Shown: positions 1 to 6,256 of the stretch, piece after piece
How the letters are laid out: the number at the start of each line of letters is the position of its first letter
How positions within the stretch are numbered: the stretch's first letter is position 1
Assembly: GCA_937884015.1 (NCBI GenBank)
Contig: CALGBV010000051.1
Location: 1 to 9,714 of the forward strand
Direction: 5' to 3'
Origin: an uncultured Bacteroidales bacterium
Lineage (GTDB): Bacteria; Bacteroidota; Bacteroidia; Bacteroidales; F082
Length of the DNA stretch: 9,714 bases
Notes under the pieces: model-generated
The model's input: the letters and a program-made list of their open reading frames with translations, nothing else
Told to the model about the DNA's origin: nothing
The model's database searches: none
Position numbers and translations under genes: made by a program

Positions 1-34
1 GTTGTCCGCAGCCTGGAGGCGGGCATTTGCCAAC

Positions 35-66
35 AAAAAAGCCCGTCCTTTTGGGACAGGCTTTTT
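35..66. terminator. Intrinsic terminator downstream of the ribonuclease E/G gene, probably bidirectional
   Basis: The arms at 36-48 and 54-66 pair over 13 positions with one C/A mismatch (44/58). The outer part is five A/T pairs followed by a G+C-rich core, around a loop of about five bases. Read on the minus strand, the stem follows the ribonuclease gene by 24 bp and ends in a run of T. Read on the plus strand it also ends in T, so it could stop a gene lying left of the window. The preceding bases 1-34 contain nothing I can identify. Confidence 0.8.
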
Positions 67-89
67 GATGTTTTCTTTCAGCACCAATC

Positions 90-1679
90 TCAGAGGGCGA
101 TGTCTTCGCCGCTTGCGTTCTGGAAATTGTACTGCAAGGCGTGGAAATCGGACATGGACTGCACCTTGAAGGATTTGCCGTATTTCCGCATCCACTTGTA
201 ACGGATTGAAAACAGACCTTTCGTCAGGTAGGCATGAATGAAAGGATGCACTTGTAGCGTGATGTGGTTCTCGTTTTGGTCGAGGAGCAAGTACTTGAGG
301 TTGTTTTCGATTTCGTCGATGAACAGGATGGCAGGGCGGATTTTGCCTTCGCCGTCGCACACGGGGCATTTTTCCTGCACTTGGATTTCGGTCTCCGGGC
401 GCACGCGCTGGCGCGTAATCTGAATCAGTCCAAACTTGGTAGCCGGAAGGATGTTGTGCTTGGCGCGGTCGTGCGCCATGGCTTCGCACAGTTTGATGTA
501 AAGTTCCTTGCGGTGTTTGGCTTCCGTCATGTCGATGAAGTCGACGATAATGATGCCGCCCATGTCGCGCAGGCGCAACTGGCGGGCGATTTCGACGGCA
601 GCTTCCAGATTGACCTGAAGTGCGTTTTCCTCCTGTGAGTTGTCCTTGTTCACGCGGTGGCCGCTGTTCACGTCGATGACGTGCATGGCCTCGGTGTGTT
701 CAATGATGAGGTAGATACCGTTTCTGATGGTGACAACGCGACCGAAAAAGCCTTTGATTTGCTTGCTGACATTGAAATAGTCGAAGATAGGGTCGTTGCC
801 CTTGTAGAGACTCACAATGTCGGCTTTTTCAGGCGCAAAAGACTTGATGTAGCCTTGTATTTCTTCATAAAGCGTCGGGTCGTCGACATGTATACTGTTG
901 AACGACTCGTTCAGCAAATCGCGCAGCATGACGGAAGTCTGGTTCATCTCGCTGACCATTTTTCCGAAAGTAGTCATTTTCTTCATTTCAGCCACGCACT
1001 GTTCCCATTTGGCCACGAGCGACTTAAGGTCGCTGTCCAAATCGGCCACTTTCTTATCCTCGGCTACGGTGCGCACGATGACGCCATAGTTGGCGGGACG
1101 GATGCTTTGGATAAGTTTCTTGAGGCGGGTGCGTTCGGCATTGCTGCGGATTTTGTGTGATACCGAAATGCGGTTTGAGAGCGGCACGAGAACCAGATAA
1201 CGTCCGGCGAAAGAGATTTCGGCGGATATTCTCGGGCCTTTGGTCGAGATGGGTTCCTTGGCAATCTGAACCGGGAGCAGGTCTCCTACTTTGAGGAAAT
1301 CGCCGATGCGTTCGTTCTTAGGGACTTCAGGCTCAAGCTTGAAATCATCCATCGAAACGCCATCGACACCCGAAGTCACGAGGTTCCTGAATTTGATCAA
1401 GGAGCGTATCTGCGGACCGAGGTCGAGGAAATGCAGGAAAGCCTCCTTCGAATAGCCCACGTCGACGAAAGCCGCGTTGAGGCCCGGGAGTATTTTCTTG
1501 ACCCGACCGAGATACACGTCACCAACCGCAAACTGGTTGTTGGTCTTCTCTTTGTGAAGTTCGACAAGTACGTTGTCCTCCAGCAGAGCGATGTCAACCT
1601 CCGAAGCGCGCGAACTGATGACAATGTCGCGCACCACTTCCTTCACTTCAATTTTTTCTTCTTGTTGTTCTTCGGACAT
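90..1679 (-). CDS. rng: Ribonuclease E/G family endoribonuclease
   Basis: This is a single-strand-specific, Mg2+-dependent endoribonuclease for rRNA maturation and mRNA decay in the cytoplasm. The 529-residue protein has an S1-type RNA-binding region near residues 50-155, beginning at FAVGDVYLGRV and interrupted by a charged insert. The RNase H-like and DNase I-like catalytic part follows. The expected metal-binding aspartates are visible at D336 (in MHVIDVNSG) and D380 (in IIIVDFIDM). The CPVC motif at 438-441 matches the zinc-link cysteines used for dimer formation. The length fits RNase G or short RNase E forms and there is no long degradosome scaffold tail, so I use rng although many Bacteroidota annotations say only 'RNase E/G'. 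It is the third gene of an apparent HU-led operon. It sits behind a hairpin that may attenuate its transcription, and it ends before a strong terminator. Confidence 0.95.
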   Translation of the reverse strand: MSEEQQEEKIEVKEVVRDIVISSRASEVDIALLEDNVLVELHKEKTNNQFAVGDVYLGRVKKILPGLNAAFVDVGYSKEAFLHFLDLGPQIRSLIKFRNLVTSGVDGVSMDDFKLEPEVPKNERIGDFLKVGDLLPVQIAKEPISTKGPRISAEISFAGRYLVLVPLSNRISVSHKIRSNAERTRLKKLIQSIRPANYGVIVRTVAEDKKVADLDSDLKSLVAKWEQCVAEMKKMTTFGKMVSEMNQTSVMLRDLLNESFNSIHVDDPTLYEEIQGYIKSFAPEKADIVSLYKGNDPIFDYFNVSKQIKGFFGRVVTIRNGIYLIIEHTEAMHVIDVNSGHRVNKDNSQEENALQVNLEAAVEIARQLRLRDMGGIIIVDFIDMTEAKHRKELYIKLCEAMAHDRAKHNILPATKFGLIQITRQRVRPETEIQVQEKCPVCDGEGKIRPAILFIDEIENNLKYLLLDQNENHITLQVHPFIHAYLTKGLFSIRYKWMRKYGKSFKVQSMSDFHALQYNFQNASGEDIAL

Positions 1680-1715
1680 GGAGTTTGCTTTTTATTGAGG
1701 TTAACAATTCAATTT

Positions 1716-1757
1716 AAAAACAATAACACAACATTGTATGTGCCAATGCTGTGTTAT
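1716..1757 (-). terminator. Hairpin with U-tract in the ribonuclease leader (terminator or attenuator)
   Basis: On the minus strand the arms at 1744-1757 and 1723-1736 form a 14-bp stem. One pair is a G-U wobble and the loop has 7 bases. UG and five U residues follow (complement of 1716-1722). It begins 29 bp after the small basic-protein gene and ends 43 bp before the ribonuclease start. The wobble makes the stem fully paired only in the minus-strand RNA, which supports that direction. I see no convincing TAnnTTTG promoter between it and the ribonuclease gene. The ribonuclease is therefore probably expressed by read-through. Confidence 0.7.
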
Positions 1758-1786
1758 CGTTTACTTGACATCGGATAAGGAGAAAG

Positions 1787-1876
1787 TTATTTCTTCTTAT
1801 GTCTGTCCTTTCTCAGGCGTTTTTTACGCTTGTGAGTCGACATCTTGTGTCTCTTGTGTTTTTTACCGTTTGGCAT
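1787..1876 (-). CDS. AURKAIP1/COX24-domain small basic ribosomal-type protein (mS38/bS22-like)
   Basis: This 29-residue ORF starts MPNGKKHKRHKM and ends in KKK. About two thirds of its residues are Lys, Arg or His, and it has almost no hydrophobic core. I recognise this pattern as the short protein that Bacteroidota annotations call AURKAIP1/COX24 domain-containing. It is related to mitochondrial small-subunit protein mS38 and comparable to the tiny bS22 of actinobacteria, which binds 16S rRNA near the decoding side of the 30S subunit. The ribosomal role here is inferred from the family. It lies 28 bp after HU on the same strand, so the two are likely co-transcribed. The HU promoter and the hairpin just downstream would give a short abundant mRNA, fitting a ribosomal component. 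It is shorter than most gene-calling cut-offs. The first ATG is the only sensible start. Confidence 0.82.
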   Translation of the reverse strand: MPNGKKHKRHKMSTHKRKKRLRKDRHKKK

Positions 1877-1904
1877 AGTATTAAGATTTTAAATATTCAA
1901 ACGA

Positions 1905-2177
1905 TTACTTAACTGCGTTCATGAAAGTCTTAGCTGGCTTGAAAGCAGGGATGTTGTGAGCCGGGATGGTGATAGCTTCGTTTTTGGAAATGTTACGGCC
2001 AGTCTTTTCAGCTCTTGTCTTGATGATGAAGCTGCCGAAGCCTCTCAGATAGACGTTTTCACCCTTGGCCATAGCAGCCTTGACGGATTCCATGAAGTAT
2101 TCAACAACAGTCTGGACTGCACCTTTTTCGATACCGGTCTTGCTAGCGATTTCAGCTACGATTTCTGCTTTTGTCAT
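1905..2177 (-). CDS. HU family DNA-binding nucleoid protein
   Basis: This is a histone-like DNA-bending protein that acts as a dimer on the nucleoid. The 90 residues match the family length. An N-terminal helical part begins MTKAEIVAEIASKTG and serves dimerisation. The hallmark GFGSF lies at about residues 46-50, and the beta-arm and C-terminal helix run through TGRNISKN, IPAHNIPAFKPAK. At the arm tip, where E. coli HU has the DNA-intercalating proline (GRNP), this protein reads GRNI. This is seen in other Bacteroidota HU proteins and suggests altered kinking. It is first gene of the minus-strand operon, 28 bp ahead of the small basic-protein gene. A good Bacteroidota -7 box lies about 50 bp upstream. 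Whether it should be called HU-alpha or HU-beta cannot be decided, so no symbol is given. Confidence 0.96.
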   Translation of the reverse strand: MTKAEIVAEIASKTGIEKGAVQTVVEYFMESVKAAMAKGENVYLRGFGSFIIKTRAEKTGRNISKNEAITIPAHNIPAFKPAKTFMNAVK

Positions 2178-2226
2178 TTTTCTTATTATTTAATGGTTAT
2201 TTATTATGTTTGTTGTAAATTTGCGG

Positions 2227-2234
2227 CAAAGGTA
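2227..2234 (-). promoter_or_regulatory. -7 box of the HU promoter
   Basis: The minus strand reads TACCTTTG, an exact match to the Bacteroidota -7 consensus TAnnTTTG. It would place the transcription start near 2220 and give an A+T-rich leader of about 40 bases before the HU start codon. No clear TTTG -33 element is visible at the usual distance, so the call rests on the -7 box and its position. Confidence 0.55.
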
Positions 2235-2392
2235 AAAACAATTTCGATACGGAGACGAATTTTATTCATTTTTTTAATCTAAAATCCTATAATTTGAGCA
2301 TTTAGGCAAAAAAACGGGGAAAAAGGAAGGTAAGATGAGGTGGTTTTAGGCCTAAATTTCAAGAAAGGGGCATTAATTTCAGCAACGGAACT

Positions 2393-3454
2393 ATGACAAC
2401 AATACAAAGCACACTATCAGAATGGTTTTCAGACAACAAACGCGATTTGCCCTGGCGCAGTCAGCCGACACCTTATTTCGTCTGGATTTCGGAAATCATC
2501 CTGCAACAGACGCGCGTCAGCCAAGGCTACGACTATTTCATGCGGTTCACCGAAAAATGGCCCACGCTGAAAGACCTGGCGCAAGCCTCTGAGGAAGAAG
2601 TACTTAAAATGTGGCAAGGCTTGGGCTATTACTCACGGGCACGCAACCTGCACCGCTGCGCCCAGCAAGTGGTGGAGCGGCACGGCGGCGAGTTTCCCGC
2701 CGACTACGATGCCTTGCGCCGGCTGCAAGGCATTGGCGACTACACGGCGGCAGCCATCGCGTCCATTGCCTTCGGCCTCCCCTACGCCGTTGTCGATGGC
2801 AACGTCTACCGCGTCCTTTCACGCCTTTTCGACATCGAAACACCTATTAATATTAATGAAGGCAAAAACCTATTCGCACAATTGGCCAACGAACTGCTTG
2901 ACCGTGAGCATCCTGGCCTACACAATCAGGCGATGATGGAATTCGGTGCCTTGCATTGCCTGCCCAAAAATCCAGATTGCCCGAATTGCCCATTGCAGGC
3001 ACATTGCCTGGCCTTTGCCAACGGCACCGTGGCACAACGGCCTGTGAAGCTCGACAAACTGAAAGTGCGGACACGCTATTTCAACTATTTGGTCTTCAGA
3101 ATAAAAAGCACGAAAGAACTTTACATTCACAAACGCACTGCCAAAGACATCTGGATTAATCTCTATGATTTCCCGATGATTGAGACAGCAGAAGCCGCCG
3201 ACATTAATCAGCTGCTCCAAAGCAAGGATTTTGAACAATATGTAGGCAAAAACGGTTACACCGTGGGCGGCATATCGAAGCAATTCACCCATAAGCTCAC
3301 TCACCAAACCATTATAGCTCAGTTCATTGAAATATTTCTCGATGAAAAACTACCTCTATATGAAACAAAAGATATACTTTTGACGGTTGAAACGGACCTG
3401 GAACGCTATCCGGTCCCCCGATTAATTGATCTTTACGTTAAACTAAAATCTTAA
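2393..3454 (+). CDS. mutY: A/G-specific adenine DNA glycosylase MutY
   Basis: MutY removes adenine mispaired with 8-oxoguanine or guanine in base-excision repair. The 353-residue length is normal. The catalytic glutamate E34 sits in WISEIILQQT. The helix-hairpin-helix LQGIGDYTA is at 111-119, followed by the catalytic aspartate D135 in VVDGNVYRVLSR. Four cysteines, C189, C196, C199 and C205, have the canonical 6-2-5 spacing of the 4Fe-4S cluster. The C-terminal part from about 228 is the NUDIX-like 8-oxoG recognition domain, with an FTHKLTH segment at 298-304 in place of the usual FSH motif. The ATG at 2393 gives the full N-terminal helix. It is divergent from HU, and ssb follows after 5 bp, so mutY and ssb form one transcription unit. 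A weak promoter candidate TAAATTTC is at 2353-2360. Confidence 0.97.
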   Translation: MTTIQSTLSEWFSDNKRDLPWRSQPTPYFVWISEIILQQTRVSQGYDYFMRFTEKWPTLKDLAQASEEEVLKMWQGLGYYSRARNLHRCAQQVVERHGGEFPADYDALRRLQGIGDYTAAAIASIAFGLPYAVVDGNVYRVLSRLFDIETPININEGKNLFAQLANELLDREHPGLHNQAMMEFGALHCLPKNPDCPNCPLQAHCLAFANGTVAQRPVKLDKLKVRTRYFNYLVFRIKSTKELYIHKRTAKDIWINLYDFPMIETAEAADINQLLQSKDFEQYVGKNGYTVGGISKQFTHKLTHQTIIAQFIEIFLDEKLPLYETKDILLTVETDLERYPVPRLIDLYVKLKS

Positions 3455-3459
3455 ACACT

Positions 3460-3927
3460 ATGGCAAGCTTAAACAAAGTAATCCTCATCGGTCGTTTTGG
3501 AAAAGATCCTGAAGTCACCACTTTCGACAATGGCACCAGGAAAGTATCTGCGACATTAGCAACCTCAGAACGCTACCGCGACCATGACAACAACTGGGTC
3601 GAACAGACCGATTGGCACAACATTGTCGTTTGGGGCAACCTCGCCAACGACATCGCCGACCATCGCCGCAACTATGTGAAAGGCGACCTGATGTACATTG
3701 AAGGCAAACTCAGAACGCGCCAATACACCGACCAGCAAGGTATTGTGCGTTACATTACGGAAGTGAACGTCGACAAGATGATGCAATTGGCACCAGCCAA
3801 ACCGCCACAACAGTCGTCATACACCCAAGGATACAGCGGGACGCCAAGCCAGCAGGCGCCAGCCCAGCCAGCTCCGGCTGACCCATTCGCCAGCAATCCT
3901 TTGCCAGCCGACGACCTTCCATTCTAA
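3460..3927 (+). CDS. ssb: Single-stranded DNA-binding protein
   Basis: SSB coats single-stranded DNA as a tetramer and recruits replication and repair enzymes. The 155 residues start MASLNKVILIGRFGKDPE, a typical SSB opening. The OB fold covers about residues 4-110 and includes the strongly conserved block around TDWHNIVVWG (50-59). A Pro/Gln/Ser-rich flexible linker (about 112-148) leads to the acidic partner-binding tip DDLPF at 151-155. The tip is intact, so interaction with SSB partners should be retained. It starts 5 bp after mutY and is followed by a terminator, making it the last gene of that unit. The position between mutY and gldE is conserved across many Bacteroidota. Confidence 0.97.
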   Translation: MASLNKVILIGRFGKDPEVTTFDNGTRKVSATLATSERYRDHDNNWVEQTDWHNIVVWGNLANDIADHRRNYVKGDLMYIEGKLRTRQYTDQQGIVRYITEVNVDKMMQLAPAKPPQQSSYTQGYSGTPSQQAPAQPAPADPFASNPLPADDLPF

Positions 3928-3939
3928 CAAACGAAACGA

Positions 3940-3974
3940 GATGCAGGATGCGAAAATCACATTCTGCATCTTTT
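3940..3974 (+). terminator. Intrinsic terminator after ssb
   Basis: The arms GATGCAGGATG (3940-3950) and CATTCTGCATC (3960-3970) form an 11-bp stem including one G-T wobble, with a short A-rich loop and TTTT directly after. It lies 13 bp past the ssb stop codon and immediately before the gldE promoter box. It therefore separates the mutY-ssb and gldE-gldD transcripts. Confidence 0.78.
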
Positions 3975-3990
3975 GTATTCAAAAATTCCG

Positions 3991-3998
3991 TACTTTTG
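3991..3998 (+). promoter_or_regulatory. -7 box of the gldE promoter
   Basis: TACTTTTG is an exact match to TAnnTTTG. A TTTG lies upstream at 3972-3975, but only 15 bases separate the two, shorter than the usual 19 or so for the -33 element. Predicted transcription would begin near 4005 and leave a leader of about 20 bases before the gldE start codon. The box follows the ssb terminator directly, which supports it as a real promoter. Confidence 0.55.
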
Positions 3999-4025
3999 CA
4001 GCGTAATTTTTAAATCGTAATAGTT

Positions 4026-5366
4026 TTGGAAACACCAGACCCTGACCCTGAGCCTCTTACGGAAATCTTATCCGTTGTCCTAAACAGCTTTTTCACCGGA
4101 TTTTCATTGAATGCCATCATCGGACTGATTGTCCTATGCCTGCTACTCATTGCTTCTGCATTAATTTCGAGCAGCGAGACGGCCATTTTCTCCTTGCAGC
4201 CTGCCGACATTGCCGATTTGGAATCGCGCAACGACGCCAAGAGCAAACTGCTGCTGAAACTGCGTGAAAAACCCAAGACACTTCTCGCCACCATATTGAT
4301 TGGCAACAATTTAGTCAATGTGACCATCACATTGCTTTCGACTTATATCATCGCCGAACTGTTCGACATCAGGAACTATCCTGTGGCGTCATTCATTCTC
4401 GAAGTGGTTGTCGTGACCTCGTTGCTGCTGATTATCGGCGAAATCACGCCAAAGATTTATGCCAGCAAACAAGCCGTGAAAATCGGACGTTTCATGGCAC
4501 GGCCACTGAATGTCCTGATTGCGGTTTTCAAGCCTTTGAGCCGCATATTGGTCAAGTCGACCTCATTCATGGACAAACATTTGGAGAAGAAAAAAGGCGA
4601 AATTTCCATCGATGACCTCTCGACTGCCGTCGACATTGCCACCGAGACATCCGTACTCGCCGATGAACGCCAGATGCTGAAAGGCATTGCCTCGTTCAGC
4701 GAAAAGGAAGTGAGCAACGTGATGCGCCCACGCATCGACATAGTAGGCATCGATTACGGAATGCCTTTTACCGAAATGCTCGAAACCGTCATAAAGAGCG
4801 GATTCTCAAGGATTCCCGTCTATCAGGAAAGCCTCGACAACATGAATGGCATCCTTTATGTGAAGGACCTTCTCCCCTACTTAGATGCCGAATCGTACGA
4901 ATGGCAGAAACTCATCCGCCCTGCATTCTTTGTTCCTGAGAACCGCAAAATCAACGACTTGTTTCAAGATTTCAGGGAAAAGAAAATCCATATCGCCATT
5001 GTGGTCGATGAATATGGCGGCACTTCGGGTCTCATCACCATGGAAGACGTCATTGAGGAAATCGTGGGCGACATCAGCGATGAATTCGACAAGGAAAAAC
5101 AGGAGCAGCATTATACCAAACTCGATGATGGCTCGTTCTTATTCAAGGCGCAGACAAGTATCGTCGATTTCTGCAAGATTTTCGGTGTCGACGAAGACTA
5201 TTTCGAACCCATGCAAGGCGAAGCCGACACCCTTGCCGGATTGATTCTTGAAATTGAAGGCCGTATTCCGGAGATAGGTTTCAAGTTTGATTTCGAGGAA
5301 TTTGTGTTTGAAATCACCGATGCAGATTTGAGAAGGATTAAGGAAGTGAAAGTAGTTAGGAGTTAG
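4026..5366 (+). CDS. gldE: Gliding motility-associated protein GldE (CNNM/CorC-type membrane protein)
   Basis: GldE is an inner-membrane protein associated with gliding and type IX secretion. It belongs to the CNNM/CorC group linked to divalent-cation transport. The 446 residues show an N-terminal DUF21/CNNM region with hydrophobic segments at about 28-50, 85-110 and 121-142 and a GEITPK motif at 138-143. A CBS-domain pair runs from about 228 to 350 (VMRPRIDIVG, SGFSRIPVY, VDEYGGTSGLITMEDVIEEI). A CorC/HlyC C-terminal domain covers about 365-440. The start is an unusual TTG at 4026: an in-frame stop lies at 4011-4013, no ATG comes before the first membrane segment, and METPDPDPEP resembles the acidic-proline opening of homologues. 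The last few residues and the TAG stop fall inside a 7-bp repeat tract. The order gldE-gldD supports the assignment. Confidence 0.93.
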   Translation: METPDPDPEPLTEILSVVLNSFFTGFSLNAIIGLIVLCLLLIASALISSSETAIFSLQPADIADLESRNDAKSKLLLKLREKPKTLLATILIGNNLVNVTITLLSTYIIAELFDIRNYPVASFILEVVVVTSLLLIIGEITPKIYASKQAVKIGRFMARPLNVLIAVFKPLSRILVKSTSFMDKHLEKKKGEISIDDLSTAVDIATETSVLADERQMLKGIASFSEKEVSNVMRPRIDIVGIDYGMPFTEMLETVIKSGFSRIPVYQESLDNMNGILYVKDLLPYLDAESYEWQKLIRPAFFVPENRKINDLFQDFREKKIHIAIVVDEYGGTSGLITMEDVIEEIVGDISDEFDKEKQEQHYTKLDDGSFLFKAQTSIVDFCKIFGVDEDYFEPMQGEADTLAGLILEIEGRIPEIGFKFDFEEFVFEITDADLRRIKEVKVVRS

Positions 5367-5388
5367 GAATGAGGAGTTAGGAGGAAAT
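5354..5388 (+). repeat. Heptameric repeat tract, copy A
   Basis: Thirty-five bases made of five 7-bp units: AGTTAGG, AGTTAGG, AATGAGG, AGTTAGG and AGGAAAT. It recurs at 5468-5502 with one difference (T5377 versus C5491). It overlaps the end of gldE, supplying its last codons and its stop. Confidence 0.85.
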
Positions 5389-5392
5389 AGCT

Positions 5393-5411
5393 CCCTGAGC
5401 TTGTCGAAGGG
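5393..5411. repeat. Interspersed short repeat CCCTGAGCTTGTCGAAGGG
   Basis: This 19-base word (reverse complement CCCTTCGACAAGCTCAGGG) is one I recognise as a common intergenic repeat in many bacterial genomes, often read in spurious ORFs as FDKLREL-like peptides. Only the outer CCCT/AGGG arms pair. It sits between the two heptameric tracts. Its recurrence elsewhere in this genome cannot be seen from the window. Confidence 0.6.
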
Positions 5412-5460
5412 GCGATTCAGAAGTTTCAAAGAGGAAAGTGTTGAAGTGGAAAGTTTGAAA

Positions 5461-5502
5461 AGTTAGGAGTTAGGAGTTAGGAATGAGGAGCTAGGAGGAA
5501 AT
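5461..5502 (+). repeat. Heptameric repeat tract, copy B
   Basis: This is the second copy of the tract that overlaps the gldE end, with one extra AGTTAGG unit at 5461-5467 and AGCTAGG in place of the fourth AGTTAGG. Over the shared 35 bases 34 are identical. The two copies are offset by 114 bp. Confidence 0.85.
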
Positions 5503-5526
5503 TGGAGGAAGGTAAAATTAGACACG

Positions 5527-5595
5527 CGTTCGCCCTGAAAGGGCAAATTAATGCAGCAAAGGGCAAAGTGAGCGTTGGCGAACGACACCCTTTGC
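5527..5595. repeat. Interlocked inverted repeats between gldE and gldD
   Basis: Two 8-bp inverted repeats interleave: CGTTCGCC (5527-5534) with GGCGAACG (5577-5584), and GCAAAGGG (5556-5563) with CCCTTTGC (5588-5595). A small hairpin GCCCTGAAAGGGC is nested at 5532-5544. The arrangement looks like a non-coding interspersed element rather than a gene. No start codon with a sensible product is present. Confidence 0.6.
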
Positions 5596-5608
5596 GAAAT
5601 ATAAGCAG

Positions 5609-5626
5609 GGACGCACTCGTGCGTCC
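5609..5626. repeat. REP-like perfect hairpin before gldD
   Basis: GGACGCAC and GTGCGTCC are perfect inverted arms separated by two bases, ending 23 bp before the gldD start. The word resembles palindromes that recur in intergenic regions of Bacteroidota. No T-run follows on the plus strand, so it is not a standard terminator for gldE. Confidence 0.65.
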
Positions 5627-5649
5627 GTAAAAAACGACGATAATAAAAA

Positions 5650-6234
5650 ATGAATAGAATCATCAAGATATTAGCCGTCATTGCGATGGCGGTGACATTT
5701 GCCTCGTGCGGCGAAGAAACGAATTACATGCCCAAACCGAGGGGCTATTTCCGCATCGATTTGCCAGAAAAAGCCTATCAGTCAGTCGACACCATCGAAC
5801 GCTACCGCTTTGAATGTCCGCAATATGCCGTAGTAACCAACGACCCATACTCACCCGAACAGAAAAACTGGGTGAATGTGGAAATGCCCGTTTTCAAAGG
5901 ATCCATCCACCTGACACACAAAGACGTACATGGAAATCTGAGCGAATATTTGGAAGATGTCCACACCATGCTGACCAAACACATCCAGAAAGCCAACGGC
6001 ATACGCGACAGCCTGATTATCAACGATGAACATCATGTCTACGGCATGCTCATCGAGATGGACGGCAAAGGCGTTGCCACACCGATGCAATTCTACCTGA
6101 CCGACAGCACGCGCAATTTCGTCAGAGGCGCCCTGTATTTCAACTTCCTGCCCAACAACGATTCCATGCAACCCGTCATTAATTACATCCGCGAAGATAT
6201 TGACCAGATGATTAATACCTTTGAGTGGAAATAA
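5650..6234 (+). CDS. gldD: Gliding motility lipoprotein GldD
   Basis: GldD is a membrane-anchored lipoprotein required for gliding in flavobacteria and found with the T9SS/gliding machinery. Its biochemical role is unknown. The 194 residues begin with a lipoprotein signal peptide: positive MNRIIK, a hydrophobic stretch at 7-18, and a lipobox ending at C20 (FASC). The predicted mature protein starts CGEETNY and then has the characteristic PKPRGYFRIDLPEKAY at 28-43. The rest is soluble, with no second membrane segment. The length fits the family. The ATG at 5650 is chosen because it gives a complete signal peptide. It follows gldE after a 283-bp gap filled with repeats, wider than expected for an operon pair. 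I see no strong promoter in the gap, so read-through from gldE is assumed. Confidence 0.92.
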   Translation: MNRIIKILAVIAMAVTFASCGEETNYMPKPRGYFRIDLPEKAYQSVDTIERYRFECPQYAVVTNDPYSPEQKNWVNVEMPVFKGSIHLTHKDVHGNLSEYLEDVHTMLTKHIQKANGIRDSLIINDEHHVYGMLIEMDGKGVATPMQFYLTDSTRNFVRGALYFNFLPNNDSMQPVINYIREDIDQMINTFEWK

Positions 6235-6256
6235 GAGCATTGGAAAAGCCTTGTTT

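Noticed and set aside
1..34. End of an upstream gene left of the first terminator
   Set aside because: No frame gives a recognisable C-terminus or a stop codon placed sensibly before the terminator; too short to judge.
264..1160. Plus-strand open frames antisense to the ribonuclease gene
   Set aside because: They overlie a clearly conserved ribonuclease E/G reading frame and encode no recognisable domains; they reflect its codon composition.
5139..5681. Minus-strand open frames across the gldE-gldD gap
   Set aside because: Their peptides contain strings such as RPFDKLREL and SSFLTPN, which are translations of the intergenic repeats, and one also overlaps the 3' end of gldE.
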